From: JBDHTS01 sp044220535
GTDB lineage: Bacteria > Pseudomonadota > Alphaproteobacteria > Micavibrionales > Micavibrionaceae
Direction of reading: 5' to 3'
Assembly (NCBI GenBank): GCA_044220535.1
Contig: JBGAQU010000011.1
Span: 1-42,848 of the forward strand
DNA length: 42,848 nt
This document shows, in pieces, positions 34,275 to 41,599 of this stretch; the stretch's first letter is position 1; every line of letters begins with the position of its first letter. Both the position numbers and the translations under genes were made by a program. The notes under the pieces are model-generated. The model saw only the letters and a program-made list of their open reading frames with translations. It was not told the DNA's origin and searched no databases.

Positions 34275-34628
34275 GGCGGGAACCTCCTGCGTGACAAACC
34301 GATTCTATGAAAGCGCGTGTTGAATTGAAAGCGCCTGAATGAAGGGCACGGCCATTTTTGACGGCGAAACAGCCAGTTTGTTCGTGTTCATGGGCTTGAG
34401 CTTTGGTTGACTTCGGGACTCTAAGTGATTCTTTTGATTCAGACTTTGGAAAGTGTCTCAGACCCCCTTAGATTCGTGAAGGGGATATCCTCAATAATCT
34501 GTGGATAACTTTGTCATTTTTCAAGGGATTCAACAAATAAAGAGGTGGACAGATCGGTGAATCATCTGTCGGTAACCATTATTGATTCTGCAAAATCTAT
34601 ACGACACGCCCTTATAATCGCTCCCGAT
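34275..34628 (-). promoter_or_regulatory. ftsZ upstream region with a GANTC cluster and a DnaA box
   Basis: This 354-bp gap has no gene. It holds nine GANTC sites (starts at 34301, 34417, 34427, 34436, 34471, 34527, 34559, 34584 and 34626, the last reaching into the end of the neighbouring gene), against one or two expected by chance. A perfect DnaA box, TTATCCACA on the minus strand, is at 34508-34500. A 7-bp hairpin (GACAGAT/ATCTGTC, 34548-34570) may help end the upstream gene. I find no clear -35/-10 pair and no CtrA box TTAA-N7-TTAA. Confidence 0.7.
34500..34508 (-). promoter_or_regulatory. Perfect DnaA box (TTATCCACA)
   Basis: Nine of nine bases match the consensus on the strand that encodes ftsZ, 226 bases before the ATG. 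One exact match by chance in 354 bp is unlikely, and DnaA is known to bind the ftsZ promoter in Caulobacter. Confidence 0.6.
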
Positions 34629-35564
34629 TCAAGGGCTTGAATGAACCAATTGAGGTCTCACATTTGGCTGATGCCGCTTTCTGGTCCTAATGTCGATGAC
34701 TTGAGCCGAATCTTGAGAGACATCCGCCTTTTCTTGCGGATCATGAAGAAACAGGCCTGACCAGGTATTAACCGCCATAAAAAAGTGCCGCAGATCACGA
34801 AGCTTTTCGACTTTCAATACGCGCTCCATGCGCTCAAGCTCATCACACAAATGATGAATGGTTTTAAAAACCTGTTCTGTATCCATGACCCGAGCCTTAT
34901 TTTGCCCTGCCGTTCCAAGATCGGAAGCGTGGCAATTAAGGTCTTCAATTTGCCTCTTTGCGGTTTTGAGAAGAGTTGATCTTGTATTGCCAGGAATATA
35001 ATATTGCACAGTTTGCGCGCCCAGCCACATGGCTGCTTTCTGAAAGACCGGCACGAGACGCGGCGTTATATATGTGATGGACGGACGTGATGGATGTTCG
35101 TACGGATCCATATCCTGGATTTCATCTTCATTATTATAATCTGCAAAATTGTTTGCGATCTTTTTGTCCAGTGCGCATAAGGCAGTTTCTACTTGCATGC
35201 GCACGATGCGAACAGGCAATTGCAATTCAAACGGAGGAGACGGCTTTCCTTCTTTGTTTTCGATATGAATAAGGACGTCTTCGATTTTTCCCAATGTCTT
35301 ATACAATGTTTTTAAGTGCACGGAAGTTTCAAGCAGATCATCCGATGCATCGAATAACCGCCAGTCAGGATAATCCAGAACGGTCGCCGCCCTGTCCATA
35401 TCGGCAAACAGTTGTGGTGCTTGAATCTGGATTGCATCACCAACGGGACCGAAGGTTAAAGCCTTACAGACAAAAGATCCGAATACTATGGCCAGGGAAG
35501 GCGTGCGGTCTTCTTCCAGACGTCGTTCCACCGTATTGATTGTGTGTTCGAAAAGCGTTGGCAT
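34629..35564 (-). CDS. Unknown protein encoded between ftsA and ftsZ
   Basis: From the ATG at 35564 (GGGGAG seven bases upstream) the product has 311 residues. The frame is open to 35627, but that part lacks a ribosome site. It begins MPTLFEHTINTVERRLEEDR. It is soluble or peripheral and mostly helical, with an amphipathic stretch around SLAIVFGSFVCKALTFGP, a charged middle, and a C-terminal helix series (FKTIHHLCDELERMERVLKV) ending in a basic tail (DIRTRKRHQPNVRP). I recognise no domain. ftsA and ftsZ are usually neighbours, so an insertion here is unusual. Its base composition is lower in GC than ftsA or ftsZ. A role in division is possible from context only. Confidence 0.7.
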   Translation of the reverse strand: MPTLFEHTINTVERRLEEDRTPSLAIVFGSFVCKALTFGPVGDAIQIQAPQLFADMDRAATVLDYPDWRLFDASDDLLETSVHLKTLYKTLGKIEDVLIHIENKEGKPSPPFELQLPVRIVRMQVETALCALDKKIANNFADYNNEDEIQDMDPYEHPSRPSITYITPRLVPVFQKAAMWLGAQTVQYYIPGNTRSTLLKTAKRQIEDLNCHASDLGTAGQNKARVMDTEQVFKTIHHLCDELERMERVLKVEKLRDLRHFFMAVNTWSGLFLHDPQEKADVSQDSAQVIDIRTRKRHQPNVRPQLVHSSP

Positions 35565-35636
35565 GACAGTCTCCCCTGTTCTTAATTTTATGGGGGTGAT
35601 GCTAACATAACGCAACGGGGCGTACAATAAAACGCC

Positions 35637-36905
35637 TTACCAATTTTCCTTCATCCACAGCTTCAGGCGTTCCCACACGCTGCCCGGCTCCATGCGCGCC
35701 AGAATCTCGCCCGGTATTTCATCCGTGTGCTCGGTGATATAGGTCAGTAATCCAGCCGTCGTCGCAAAAGCCGGTCCGTTCACCGCCTCCGCCAATCCGC
35801 CGGACCGCAAAAGCCGCCCCAGCCGCACCTGCTTGTCGAGGATATGCTGCGCCAGGTCGCGCATGCCGGGCATCTGGCTGGCCCCGCCGGTCAGGACGAC
35901 GCGGCGGCCCGCTGCCAGGCCAAAGCCGCTGGATTTCAGCTTGTCGCGTGAAATCTCCAGAATCTCCTCCAGCCTTTGCTGGATGACGCCGATCATAATC
36001 GCGCGCGGCACGTGGTTCGGCACCAAGTGATCCGTCTCCCCGATCTGCGGCACATCGATCAGTTCGTTGTCGTCGGTGCTGGAGGCGGTCGCGCTGCCAT
36101 ATAATGTTTTCAGCCGTTCGGCGTCATTGATCGACGTCGTCAGGCCGCGTGCAATATCGTTCGTAACATGCTGGCCGCCCACGGGAATCGCATCGCAGAA
36201 GGTCAGCGCCCCGCCCTGGAACACGGCGATGGATGTGACGCCGCCGCCCATATTGATGACGGCGCAGCCCAGATCCTTCTCATCCTCCACCAGCGTGGCG
36301 AGTCCGGCGGCGTAGGCGTCATGACACAAAGCCGTCACATCCAGATGACTGCGTTCGATACAGGTCGCCATGTTGCGCAACGCCGCCATGTCAGCCGTGA
36401 CTAGGTGGATGCCAACATCCATCTGATCCCCCACCATGCCGCGCGGGTCTTTCACGCCGCCATGGCCATCCAGCGAAAAGCCGCAGGGGATGGAATGCAC
36501 CAGTTCGAAATCATTCGTCACCGCATGGTCCTGCGCCTTTGCCAAAGCGCGGCGGATATCATTGTCCGTTACAGCATGGCCGTTGATATCGACGCCGACT
36601 GAAAAATTATGGGATTTAACATGGACGCCCGGGACATTGATAATGACTTCACGCAGCGGATAGCCCTTCATCGCCTCCGCCGCCATATTTTCCGCAGCAT
36701 GCACTGTCTGGCGGATGGCGGCTTCGGCGGCCGATAGATCGGTGATCGTGCCTTTCAGGATACCAGCGGACGCCTGGTGCCCGATGCCCAGAACCTCGAA
36801 ATTCCCTTCATCATCCACAATGCGGGCGATGAAGCAGGCAATCTTGCTGGATCCGATATCCAGCGCCGCAATCACCGAGCCTTTTTGCTTTGGCCTGTTT
36901 TTCAT
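35637..36905 (-). CDS. ftsA: Cell division protein FtsA
   Basis: The 422-residue product is an actin-like ATPase: phosphate-1 ALDIGSSKIACFIA near the start, domain 1C with VPGVHVKSHNFSVGV, phosphate-2 VINMGGGVTSIAVF, adenosine motif VVLTGGASQMPGM, and a C-terminal amphipathic helix (SVWERLKLWMKENW) that attaches it to the membrane. It tethers FtsZ filaments and recruits later division proteins. Its start overlaps the stop of the first SET-domain gene by four bases (ATGA), so the two are translationally coupled. Confidence 0.97.
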   Translation of the reverse strand: MKNRPKQKGSVIAALDIGSSKIACFIARIVDDEGNFEVLGIGHQASAGILKGTITDLSAAEAAIRQTVHAAENMAAEAMKGYPLREVIINVPGVHVKSHNFSVGVDINGHAVTDNDIRRALAKAQDHAVTNDFELVHSIPCGFSLDGHGGVKDPRGMVGDQMDVGIHLVTADMAALRNMATCIERSHLDVTALCHDAYAAGLATLVEDEKDLGCAVINMGGGVTSIAVFQGGALTFCDAIPVGGQHVTNDIARGLTTSINDAERLKTLYGSATASSTDDNELIDVPQIGETDHLVPNHVPRAIMIGVIQQRLEEILEISRDKLKSSGFGLAAGRRVVLTGGASQMPGMRDLAQHILDKQVRLGRLLRSGGLAEAVNGPAFATTAGLLTYITEHTDEIPGEILARMEPGSVWERLKLWMKENW

Positions 36906-37303
36906 CCGGCGATCTTGACCGGCGCTTCGCCTTGAAGCTTGTCCGCCCAGTCATCCGAAAACTCCCTGTAATCGCAGGTAATTTCCTCGCCCTTGGCAAT
37001 CGGGCGCGTGGCGTATGTCCCTTCCTCGGGCGCCGTCTGATACGTGGTATTCGGCGCATCGGCGTGGTTGGTAAAGCGTTCATGGTCGCCGTTCAGGATC
37101 CATGATCCTTCGGTCTGGTAGCCCTGACGCTTGATAAAATCCTGAAGGATCTTCGGCTGCGATTGAAAGTCTTCCGCGCTGAACACCATATCGAAACCGT
37201 CCACATGACGCGTGACCATCTGGCCCTTCGCGATGTTTTCGGCCGCGAACACGCCGATCCCCTCGATCGCGCTGCGGTCAATATAGGTCTTAACGACAAA
37301 CAT
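36902..37303 (-). CDS. SET-domain protein 1 (putative lysine methyltransferase), next to ftsA
   Basis: From the ATG at 37303 (AGGA eight bases upstream) the product has 133 residues and is essentially a bare SET domain: N-terminal strands VVKTYIDRSAIEGIGVFA, the SAM- and substrate-site motif FTNHADAPNTTY (family form N-H-x-x-x-P-N), and KGEEITCDYREF, with the conserved Glu, Asp and Tyr. Pre- and post-SET cysteines are absent, as in many bacterial SET proteins. It would transfer methyl groups to lysine, on an unknown protein. It overlaps the second SET gene by 14 bases and ftsA by four. Confidence 0.85.
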   Translation of the reverse strand: MFVVKTYIDRSAIEGIGVFAAENIAKGQMVTRHVDGFDMVFSAEDFQSQPKILQDFIKRQGYQTEGSWILNGDHERFTNHADAPNTTYQTAPEEGTYATRPIAKGEEITCDYREFSDDWADKLQGEAPVKIAG

Positions 37304-37691
37304 GTTTTTTATCCTGCTGAACGGCTTCTTGCTGTACATCATAATCCATGGAGAACTCATTATAATCGCATGTAATTTCTTCACCCTTGCGAATGGCCCT
37401 GCATGCATAGAATTCTTTTTGCGCGTTCATGATCATATTGGGGTCGTCCGCATGATTGCTGTATTTGGCGTTATCAAGGTTCAAATGAAACGCATCGTCG
37501 AAATAATATCCGTATGTTTCCATGTAATCCAGCATGACCGGCGGCAGGTCTTTTAAAACCGCAGGCGGAACAATCACATCCAGCCCCGCGATTTCACGCC
37601 ATATCACCTGACCTTTGGACACGTCTTCGCCGGCATAGACGCCCAATCCGTGAATGGGGCTTTTATCCAGATAGGTTTTGATCAGAAACAT
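37290..37691 (-). CDS. SET-domain protein 2 (putative lysine methyltransferase), next to ftsQ
   Basis: The 133-residue product is a paralogue of the neighbouring SET protein with the same order of motifs: LIKTYLDKSPIHGLGVYAG, YSNHADDPNMIM and KGEEITCDYNEF. The two are clearly related yet differ over most positions in between, so the duplication is not recent. The C-terminus ends in a basic, glutamine-rich tail (QQEAVQQDKKHVCR). It starts 11 bases after the ftsQ stop and ends inside the next SET gene, which makes ftsQ, both SET genes and ftsA one translational unit. Confidence 0.85.
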   Translation of the reverse strand: MFLIKTYLDKSPIHGLGVYAGEDVSKGQVIWREIAGLDVIVPPAVLKDLPPVMLDYMETYGYYFDDAFHLNLDNAKYSNHADDPNMIMNAQKEFYACRAIRKGEEITCDYNEFSMDYDVQQEAVQQDKKHVCR

Positions 37692-37702
37692 AAACGTACC
37701 GC

Positions 37703-38560
37703 TTAAATATTGCTTTCATCCACACCCGGCTTGTAATCCTGCGCTTCCCCGGGCTTGGTGGCGACGATAATACGGTCGGCATTGCGCAAGTCAATCGCCG
37801 TCAGGGGCTTGTCGAGGATTTTATCGTTTTTCTGCGCCCGCGCCAGGCGGCTTAAGGCCAGGCCGGGGTCGGATTCCGGCAGGCGGACGCTGACGCCGTT
37901 TTTCATCCGCAGATCCCAGCGGCGGCTGCCGACCAGCGTTGCGGCCTCCACATTTTTGGCGATGTCCGGCTCACCCTGCAGCAGGCCGGACAATTCGCCG
38001 ACATGCGACGGCGCGTCCTCCCCCACCACCAGAAGCAGGTCGCGGAACCTGTCCAGTCTTTCATCAGTCAGGACGACTCCGTCCTTCGCGATAAGGCGCA
38101 GCTTGCCCTTGGTCTGCCACAGCGCCTCCGGCGCGCGTTCGGTCAGGCGGATGTAAACCGTATCCGGCAAACGCCGCTCGACCTGCGCATGGGCGATCCA
38201 GGGCATCTGCTCCAACCGCTGCCGCATCGCCGCCGGGTTCATGCCGAAGACCGGATCGCCGCGCTGCATGCCGATCAGGGCGCGCAGGATTTCGGGATCC
38301 GCATTCACGCGGCCCTCTACCATGATGTTCTGCAAGGTGAATCCGGCATGCGCCGTCGCTTCCTGAAACGACCGGCTGACATATTGCCCGGTACGCGCGG
38401 GCATATGCGTGGTCATGACCCAGCTTGCGGCACAGGCCAGTCCTCCTATAACCAGAATCAACCGGCCGTGACGCCGGGCGAAGGCGGTCAGGCGCGCATT
38501 TTTTCCGGTCCGCCTGCGGCGGTTGAGGATCGCGCTGCGCGTTGTTCCAGACTTTGGCAT
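37703..38560 (-). CDS. ftsQ: Cell division protein FtsQ
   Basis: The 285-residue product has a basic cytoplasmic N-terminus (LNRRRRTGKNARLTAFARRH), one TM segment (about 34-50), a POTRA domain (LQNIMVEGRVNADPEILRAL to WIAHAQVERRLPDTVYIRL) and the FtsQ beta domain (RAPEALWQTKGKLRLIAKDG). It links the cytoplasmic and periplasmic parts of the divisome. It starts 73 bases inside the end of ddl; the overlap covers the unconserved Ddl tail and the basic FtsQ N-terminus. Confidence 0.95.
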   Translation of the reverse strand: MPKSGTTRSAILNRRRRTGKNARLTAFARRHGRLILVIGGLACAASWVMTTHMPARTGQYVSRSFQEATAHAGFTLQNIMVEGRVNADPEILRALIGMQRGDPVFGMNPAAMRQRLEQMPWIAHAQVERRLPDTVYIRLTERAPEALWQTKGKLRLIAKDGVVLTDERLDRFRDLLLVVGEDAPSHVGELSGLLQGEPDIAKNVEAATLVGSRRWDLRMKNGVSVRLPESDPGLALSRLARAQKNDKILDKPLTAIDLRNADRIIVATKPGEAQDYKPGVDESNI

Positions 38561-39468
38561 GTTGCGGTCTCAACAAGGTGAGAGATCAGTTCGACGAAAG
38601 TCTTGCCGTTGCGGATCACCTGACTCGGGCCAATCGACCCGGCGGTGCAGCCCGGCTGCGTATTGATTTCAAGGAAGCACAGCCCCGAAGGCCCCGGCTT
38701 CGAATCGTCATACCTGAAATCACAACGCGCCAGCCCGCGGCAGCCCAGAACCGTGAAGACGCGCGCCGCATAATCAATCGCGGCCTCATACACATCCTTC
38801 GGCACCTCGGCGGGCAAAACATATTCCGTGCGGTCATCGTGATATTTCGCTTCGTAATCGAAGAAGCGCGTATGGGACACAATCTCCGTCACGCCTTGCG
38901 CAACGCCGTCCAGTACGGCGACGGTCAATTCACGACCCGGAATGTACCGTTCAACCAGCACCTCATCCCCGAATGTCCAACTCTCAAGATCGAGCGGCAT
39001 CTGGTTATCATCGCTCATAATAATGCGGACACCTACGCTCGATCCTTCAGCAATCGGCTTTACGACGTAAGGCGGCTTGATAACATGTTTCGCAACCACG
39101 TCTTCCTTGCGGGCGATCACGGCCTCCGCCACAGGAACGCCGACCGAGGCCGCCAGCTTCTTCGCCGTCGGCTTGTGCATGCCAATGGCCGAAGCCAATA
39201 CACCCGAATGCGTATAAGGAATTTCAAGGATTTCCAGCACACCCTGAATGGTGCCGTCCTCCCCGCCCGTTCCATGCAGGTTATTGAATACGGCATCAGG
39301 CTTGGGCGTCAACGCGGCGACCAGCGCCGGAATATCCTTCTTCACGTCAATGACGGTGACGTCATAGCCGCCCTCGACCAGCGCCTTCTCAACCGCCTTG
39401 CCCTTTTCCAGCGAAACCTGCCGTTCCGCCGACCAGCCGCCGAGCAGCAATGCAACTTTTTTAGCCAT
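38488..39468 (-). CDS. ddl: D-alanine--D-alanine ligase
   Basis: The 326-residue product is an ATP-grasp enzyme: LLGGWSAERQVSLEKG at the N-terminus (with the Glu for the first D-Ala), NNLHGTGGEDGTIQG, the ATP loop PIAEGSSVGV, and the metal-binding end CDFRYDD to FLEINTQPGC. The usual motif N-T-x-P-G-M-T has cysteine in place of methionine here. It makes the D-Ala-D-Ala dipeptide for the peptidoglycan precursor. It follows murB with a one-base overlap. The last 22 residues are unconserved and lie in the overlap with ftsQ. Confidence 0.96.
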   Translation of the reverse strand: MAKKVALLLGGWSAERQVSLEKGKAVEKALVEGGYDVTVIDVKKDIPALVAALTPKPDAVFNNLHGTGGEDGTIQGVLEILEIPYTHSGVLASAIGMHKPTAKKLAASVGVPVAEAVIARKEDVVAKHVIKPPYVVKPIAEGSSVGVRIIMSDDNQMPLDLESWTFGDEVLVERYIPGRELTVAVLDGVAQGVTEIVSHTRFFDYEAKYHDDRTEYVLPAEVPKDVYEAAIDYAARVFTVLGCRGLARCDFRYDDSKPGPSGLCFLEINTQPGCTAGSIGPSQVIRNGKTFVELISHLVETATCQSLEQRAARSSTAAGGPEKMRA

Positions 39469-40400
39469 TATGGTTTTCCAATCCTTTTAATTTCCCACCT
39501 TAACTCAACACCACTGTTTTCGTAAACCCGGCGGCGCACGTCTTCCCCCAGATTTTCGAGGTCGGCCGCGCTGGCCGATCCCAAATTCAGCATGAAATTG
39601 CAATGCATCTCCGACATCTGCGCGTCGCCGACCTTTAATCCCCGGCATCCGGCGCGGTCAATCAGCTGCCAGGTTTTGGTGCCGGGCGGCTGACCCGCCT
39701 TTTCCAGCTGCTCTGGCGACGGGTTCGCGAAAGTCGAGCCACCGGTCCGGGATTTGATCGGCTGGGTGGAGGAGCGTTTTTCCTTAATGGAACGGATATG
39801 GGATTCGATCACCTCTGGATCGCCGGACCGTCCCTGGAACAGGCCGCCGGTGAAGATCATGTCATCCGGCGCGCTGTTATGGCGGTAACTCATATGCATG
39901 TCCTCAGGTTTCAGCGTATGCATCACGCCCTTCCGGTCAATGGCATAGGCCTCAATCAACACGTCCTTCGTTTCCGTCTCATACGCGCCCGCGTTCATGC
40001 GGATCGCGCCGCCGATCGTGCCGGGCACGCCGGACAAATATTCAAGTCCGGCAATCCCTTCCCGCGCGGCAAAGGCCGCCACTGTCCCGTCCAGTGCAGA
40101 AGCGCCCGCCAGGATTCTATCACCGCCAGCCTTTTCAACCGTCGCGAATTCCCGCCCCGGCCTGATCGTGACCCCTGGCAGGCCGCCATCGCGGATAATG
40201 GTGTTAGACAGGACGCCAAGCGCCGTTACTGGAACCTCTGGCGGGCAATTTTTCAGAAAATCAGCCAGGTCCTGCCGGTCCTCAGGCTTGAACAGCATTT
40301 CCGCCTTCCCGCCCGCGCGGAACCACCCGACCTCCCCCAGCGGGGCATTGGCGGTATAGCGGCCGCGCACAGGCGGCAAAATGGTTAACAAGTCAGTCAT
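39468..40400 (-). CDS. murB: UDP-N-acetylenolpyruvoylglucosamine reductase MurB
   Basis: From the ATG at 40400 the product has about 310 residues. It has the FAD-binding region (FRAGGKAEMLFKPEDRQDL, VLSNTIIRDGG, LSGVPGTIGGAIRMNAGAYE), the active-site Arg in MSYRHNSAP, and the catalytic serine in GGSTFANPS. The absence of the tyrosine loop places it in type II. It completes UDP-MurNAc synthesis. The open frame extends to 40466, but the added residues (KKNKYQRWPW) precede the usual start. It is the first gene of the leftward division cluster: murG and murC, its usual upstream neighbours, are not here. Confidence 0.96.
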   Translation of the reverse strand: MTDLLTILPPVRGRYTANAPLGEVGWFRAGGKAEMLFKPEDRQDLADFLKNCPPEVPVTALGVLSNTIIRDGGLPGVTIRPGREFATVEKAGGDRILAGASALDGTVAAFAAREGIAGLEYLSGVPGTIGGAIRMNAGAYETETKDVLIEAYAIDRKGVMHTLKPEDMHMSYRHNSAPDDMIFTGGLFQGRSGDPEVIESHIRSIKEKRSSTQPIKSRTGGSTFANPSPEQLEKAGQPPGTKTWQLIDRAGCRGLKVGDAQMSEMHCNFMLNLGSASAADLENLGEDVRRRVYENSGVELRWEIKRIGKP

Positions 40401-40496
40401 CCAAGGCCATCTTTGATATTTATTCTTCTTAATATGAAACTTTTTATCCTGCCAGGCTATTGGCAATCTAGCGAAGCCGTATAGGAGGATTATATT

Positions 40497-40961
40497 ATGC
40501 GTATTACCATGAAGAAATCAGCGTTTCTGGCCATGATGTTATGCGGAGCCATGATGGTTTCGGCCACGAGTGCCTACAGCGAGACCGTCCGCCGCACTGT
40601 CACATCGAATGCCGACGGTTCGGTCACCATGGAAAAAACCGTCCGCCATCACAATATCGACGGCAGCGTCAGCACGACCAGCCGGATGACCACCACCGAT
40701 CCGGTCATGAGCGACCCATATTATTACGAGCCTGCTGCCGGGGCCTATTCCGAAACCTATATCGATAACAGCGCGCCGGGCACCACGGTTACAAAAACCG
40801 TTCGCACCGAAACTTACAGCACGCCTGTCGCTTATGACGATGAAGAATATTTCCTCCCCAGCGATCGCCGTGTTGGTCAGACCTATCCCATCGGTGAAGA
40901 CCATCAGGGCAACAACGTCCTGCGGTATGAAAACAAGACGCATGACGGGTATAATAACTAA
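40497..40961 (+). CDS. Small secreted threonine-rich protein, unknown function
   Basis: The 154-residue product has a signal peptide (MKKSAFLAMMLCGAMMVSATSAYS) preceded by AGGAGG. The mature part is rich in T, S, D and Y, with short repeats of the form TxTSNADGSVTMEKT and HHNIDGSVSTTSRM; the D-G-S-V turn occurs twice, suggesting a repeated beta-hairpin. It has no cysteine and no TM segment, so it is periplasmic or exported. I recognise no family. It diverges from murB and ends at a strong terminator. Confidence 0.75.
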   Translation: MRITMKKSAFLAMMLCGAMMVSATSAYSETVRRTVTSNADGSVTMEKTVRHHNIDGSVSTTSRMTTTDPVMSDPYYYEPAAGAYSETYIDNSAPGTTVTKTVRTETYSTPVAYDDEEYFLPSDRRVGQTYPIGEDHQGNNVLRYENKTHDGYNN

Positions 40962-40975
40962 GATCGATTGTAAGG

Positions 40976-41005
40976 AAAAAGCCTCCTTTTCAAGGAGGCT
41001 TTTTT
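40976..41005. terminator. Bidirectional terminator between convergent genes
   Basis: AAAAAGCCTCCTT and AAGGAGGCTTTTT form a perfect 13-bp stem around TTC, with A and T runs on both sides. The right T run touches the stop codon of the leftward gene at 41005. Confidence 0.92.
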
Positions 41006-41413
41006 CATTCGTACAGTGGCGAACAATGAAACAGGTTGCGTGTCGACAGTTCAGTCACAAACCTGTAGGGCGTTATCGGCAGGATTTTATATTCTTTGAT
41101 ATTTTTATCCTTCGCCAGCCAACAGGCCGTTTCGAGTGCGGCCTTTGCAAGATCGCCCTGACGGCTGCCTTTCTGCGCAACGGCCAGCGACGTTTCATAC
41201 GCCATGTCAGGCCCGAAGAAATGCGCCATAAAGCACAGGGCGGTTTTTACAGGCTCAAGAATCTGCGGATCGTTCATGTACAAATCCGCCAAAAGTAACA
41301 GCTTGTCACCCGCCCGCTTCCGGTCATGGGTGACAAGGGCCTCCCGCAGATCCTGCAACAAGGATGCCGTCGCGGGACAAGGCCATCTCGAAATGATCCT
41401 GTGACTGTGGCAT
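41005..41413 (-). pseudogene. Small unknown helical protein, frameshifted near its start
   Basis: The ATG at 41413 has AAGGA seven bases upstream and reads MPQSQDHFEMALSRDG before running to a stop at 41324. From about 41370 another frame reads on naturally (SLLQDLREALVTHDRKRAG) to the TGA at 41005. Dropping one G in GACGGC near 41368 joins them into about 135 residues of soluble, mostly helical protein with TPR-like alternation (GDLAKAALETACWLAKDK). The frame of the second half has an open start at 41439 without a ribosome site. The family is not recognised. The shift may be a mutation or a sequence error. Confidence 0.5.
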
Positions 41414-41550
41414 CGCTTTTCCTTCAATAGCTTCAACAATCCTATTGTATACTTTGAGTAAAATAGCCTCTATTTTTATTGATTTACAGCACCTTGGACG
41501 ACTTTCGTTTTTAATTGACTTTTCCATATAAATAACCTATTGTGTGCTTA

Positions 41551-41591
41551 CCTACAATTTTCCACATCATAACGATGTTGAATATTGTAGG
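41551..41591 (+). promoter_or_regulatory. Leader hairpin over the ribosome binding site of the zinc-knuckle-like membrane protein
   Basis: CCTACAAT (41551-41558) pairs with ATTGTAGG (41584-41591), with a weaker inner stem ACATC/GATGT around ATAAC. The last three bases of the right arm are the first half of the AGGAGG ribosome site (41589-41594) of the gene starting at 41600, so folding would mask it. Confidence 0.5.
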
Positions 41592-41599
41592 AGGAACAT

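Noticed and set aside
33186..34310. Rightward open frame of 374 codons opposite ftsZ
   Set aside because: It mirrors ftsZ codon structure and has no recognisable domain or start signal.
34275..34628. Chromosomal origin of replication
   Set aside because: There is only one DnaA box and no AT-rich unwinding region or typical origin neighbours; a regulatory region of ftsZ fits better.
41414..41527. N-terminal extension of the gene at 41005-41413
   Set aside because: The extra residues have low-complexity basic sequence, and a good ribosome site stands right before the ATG at 41413.
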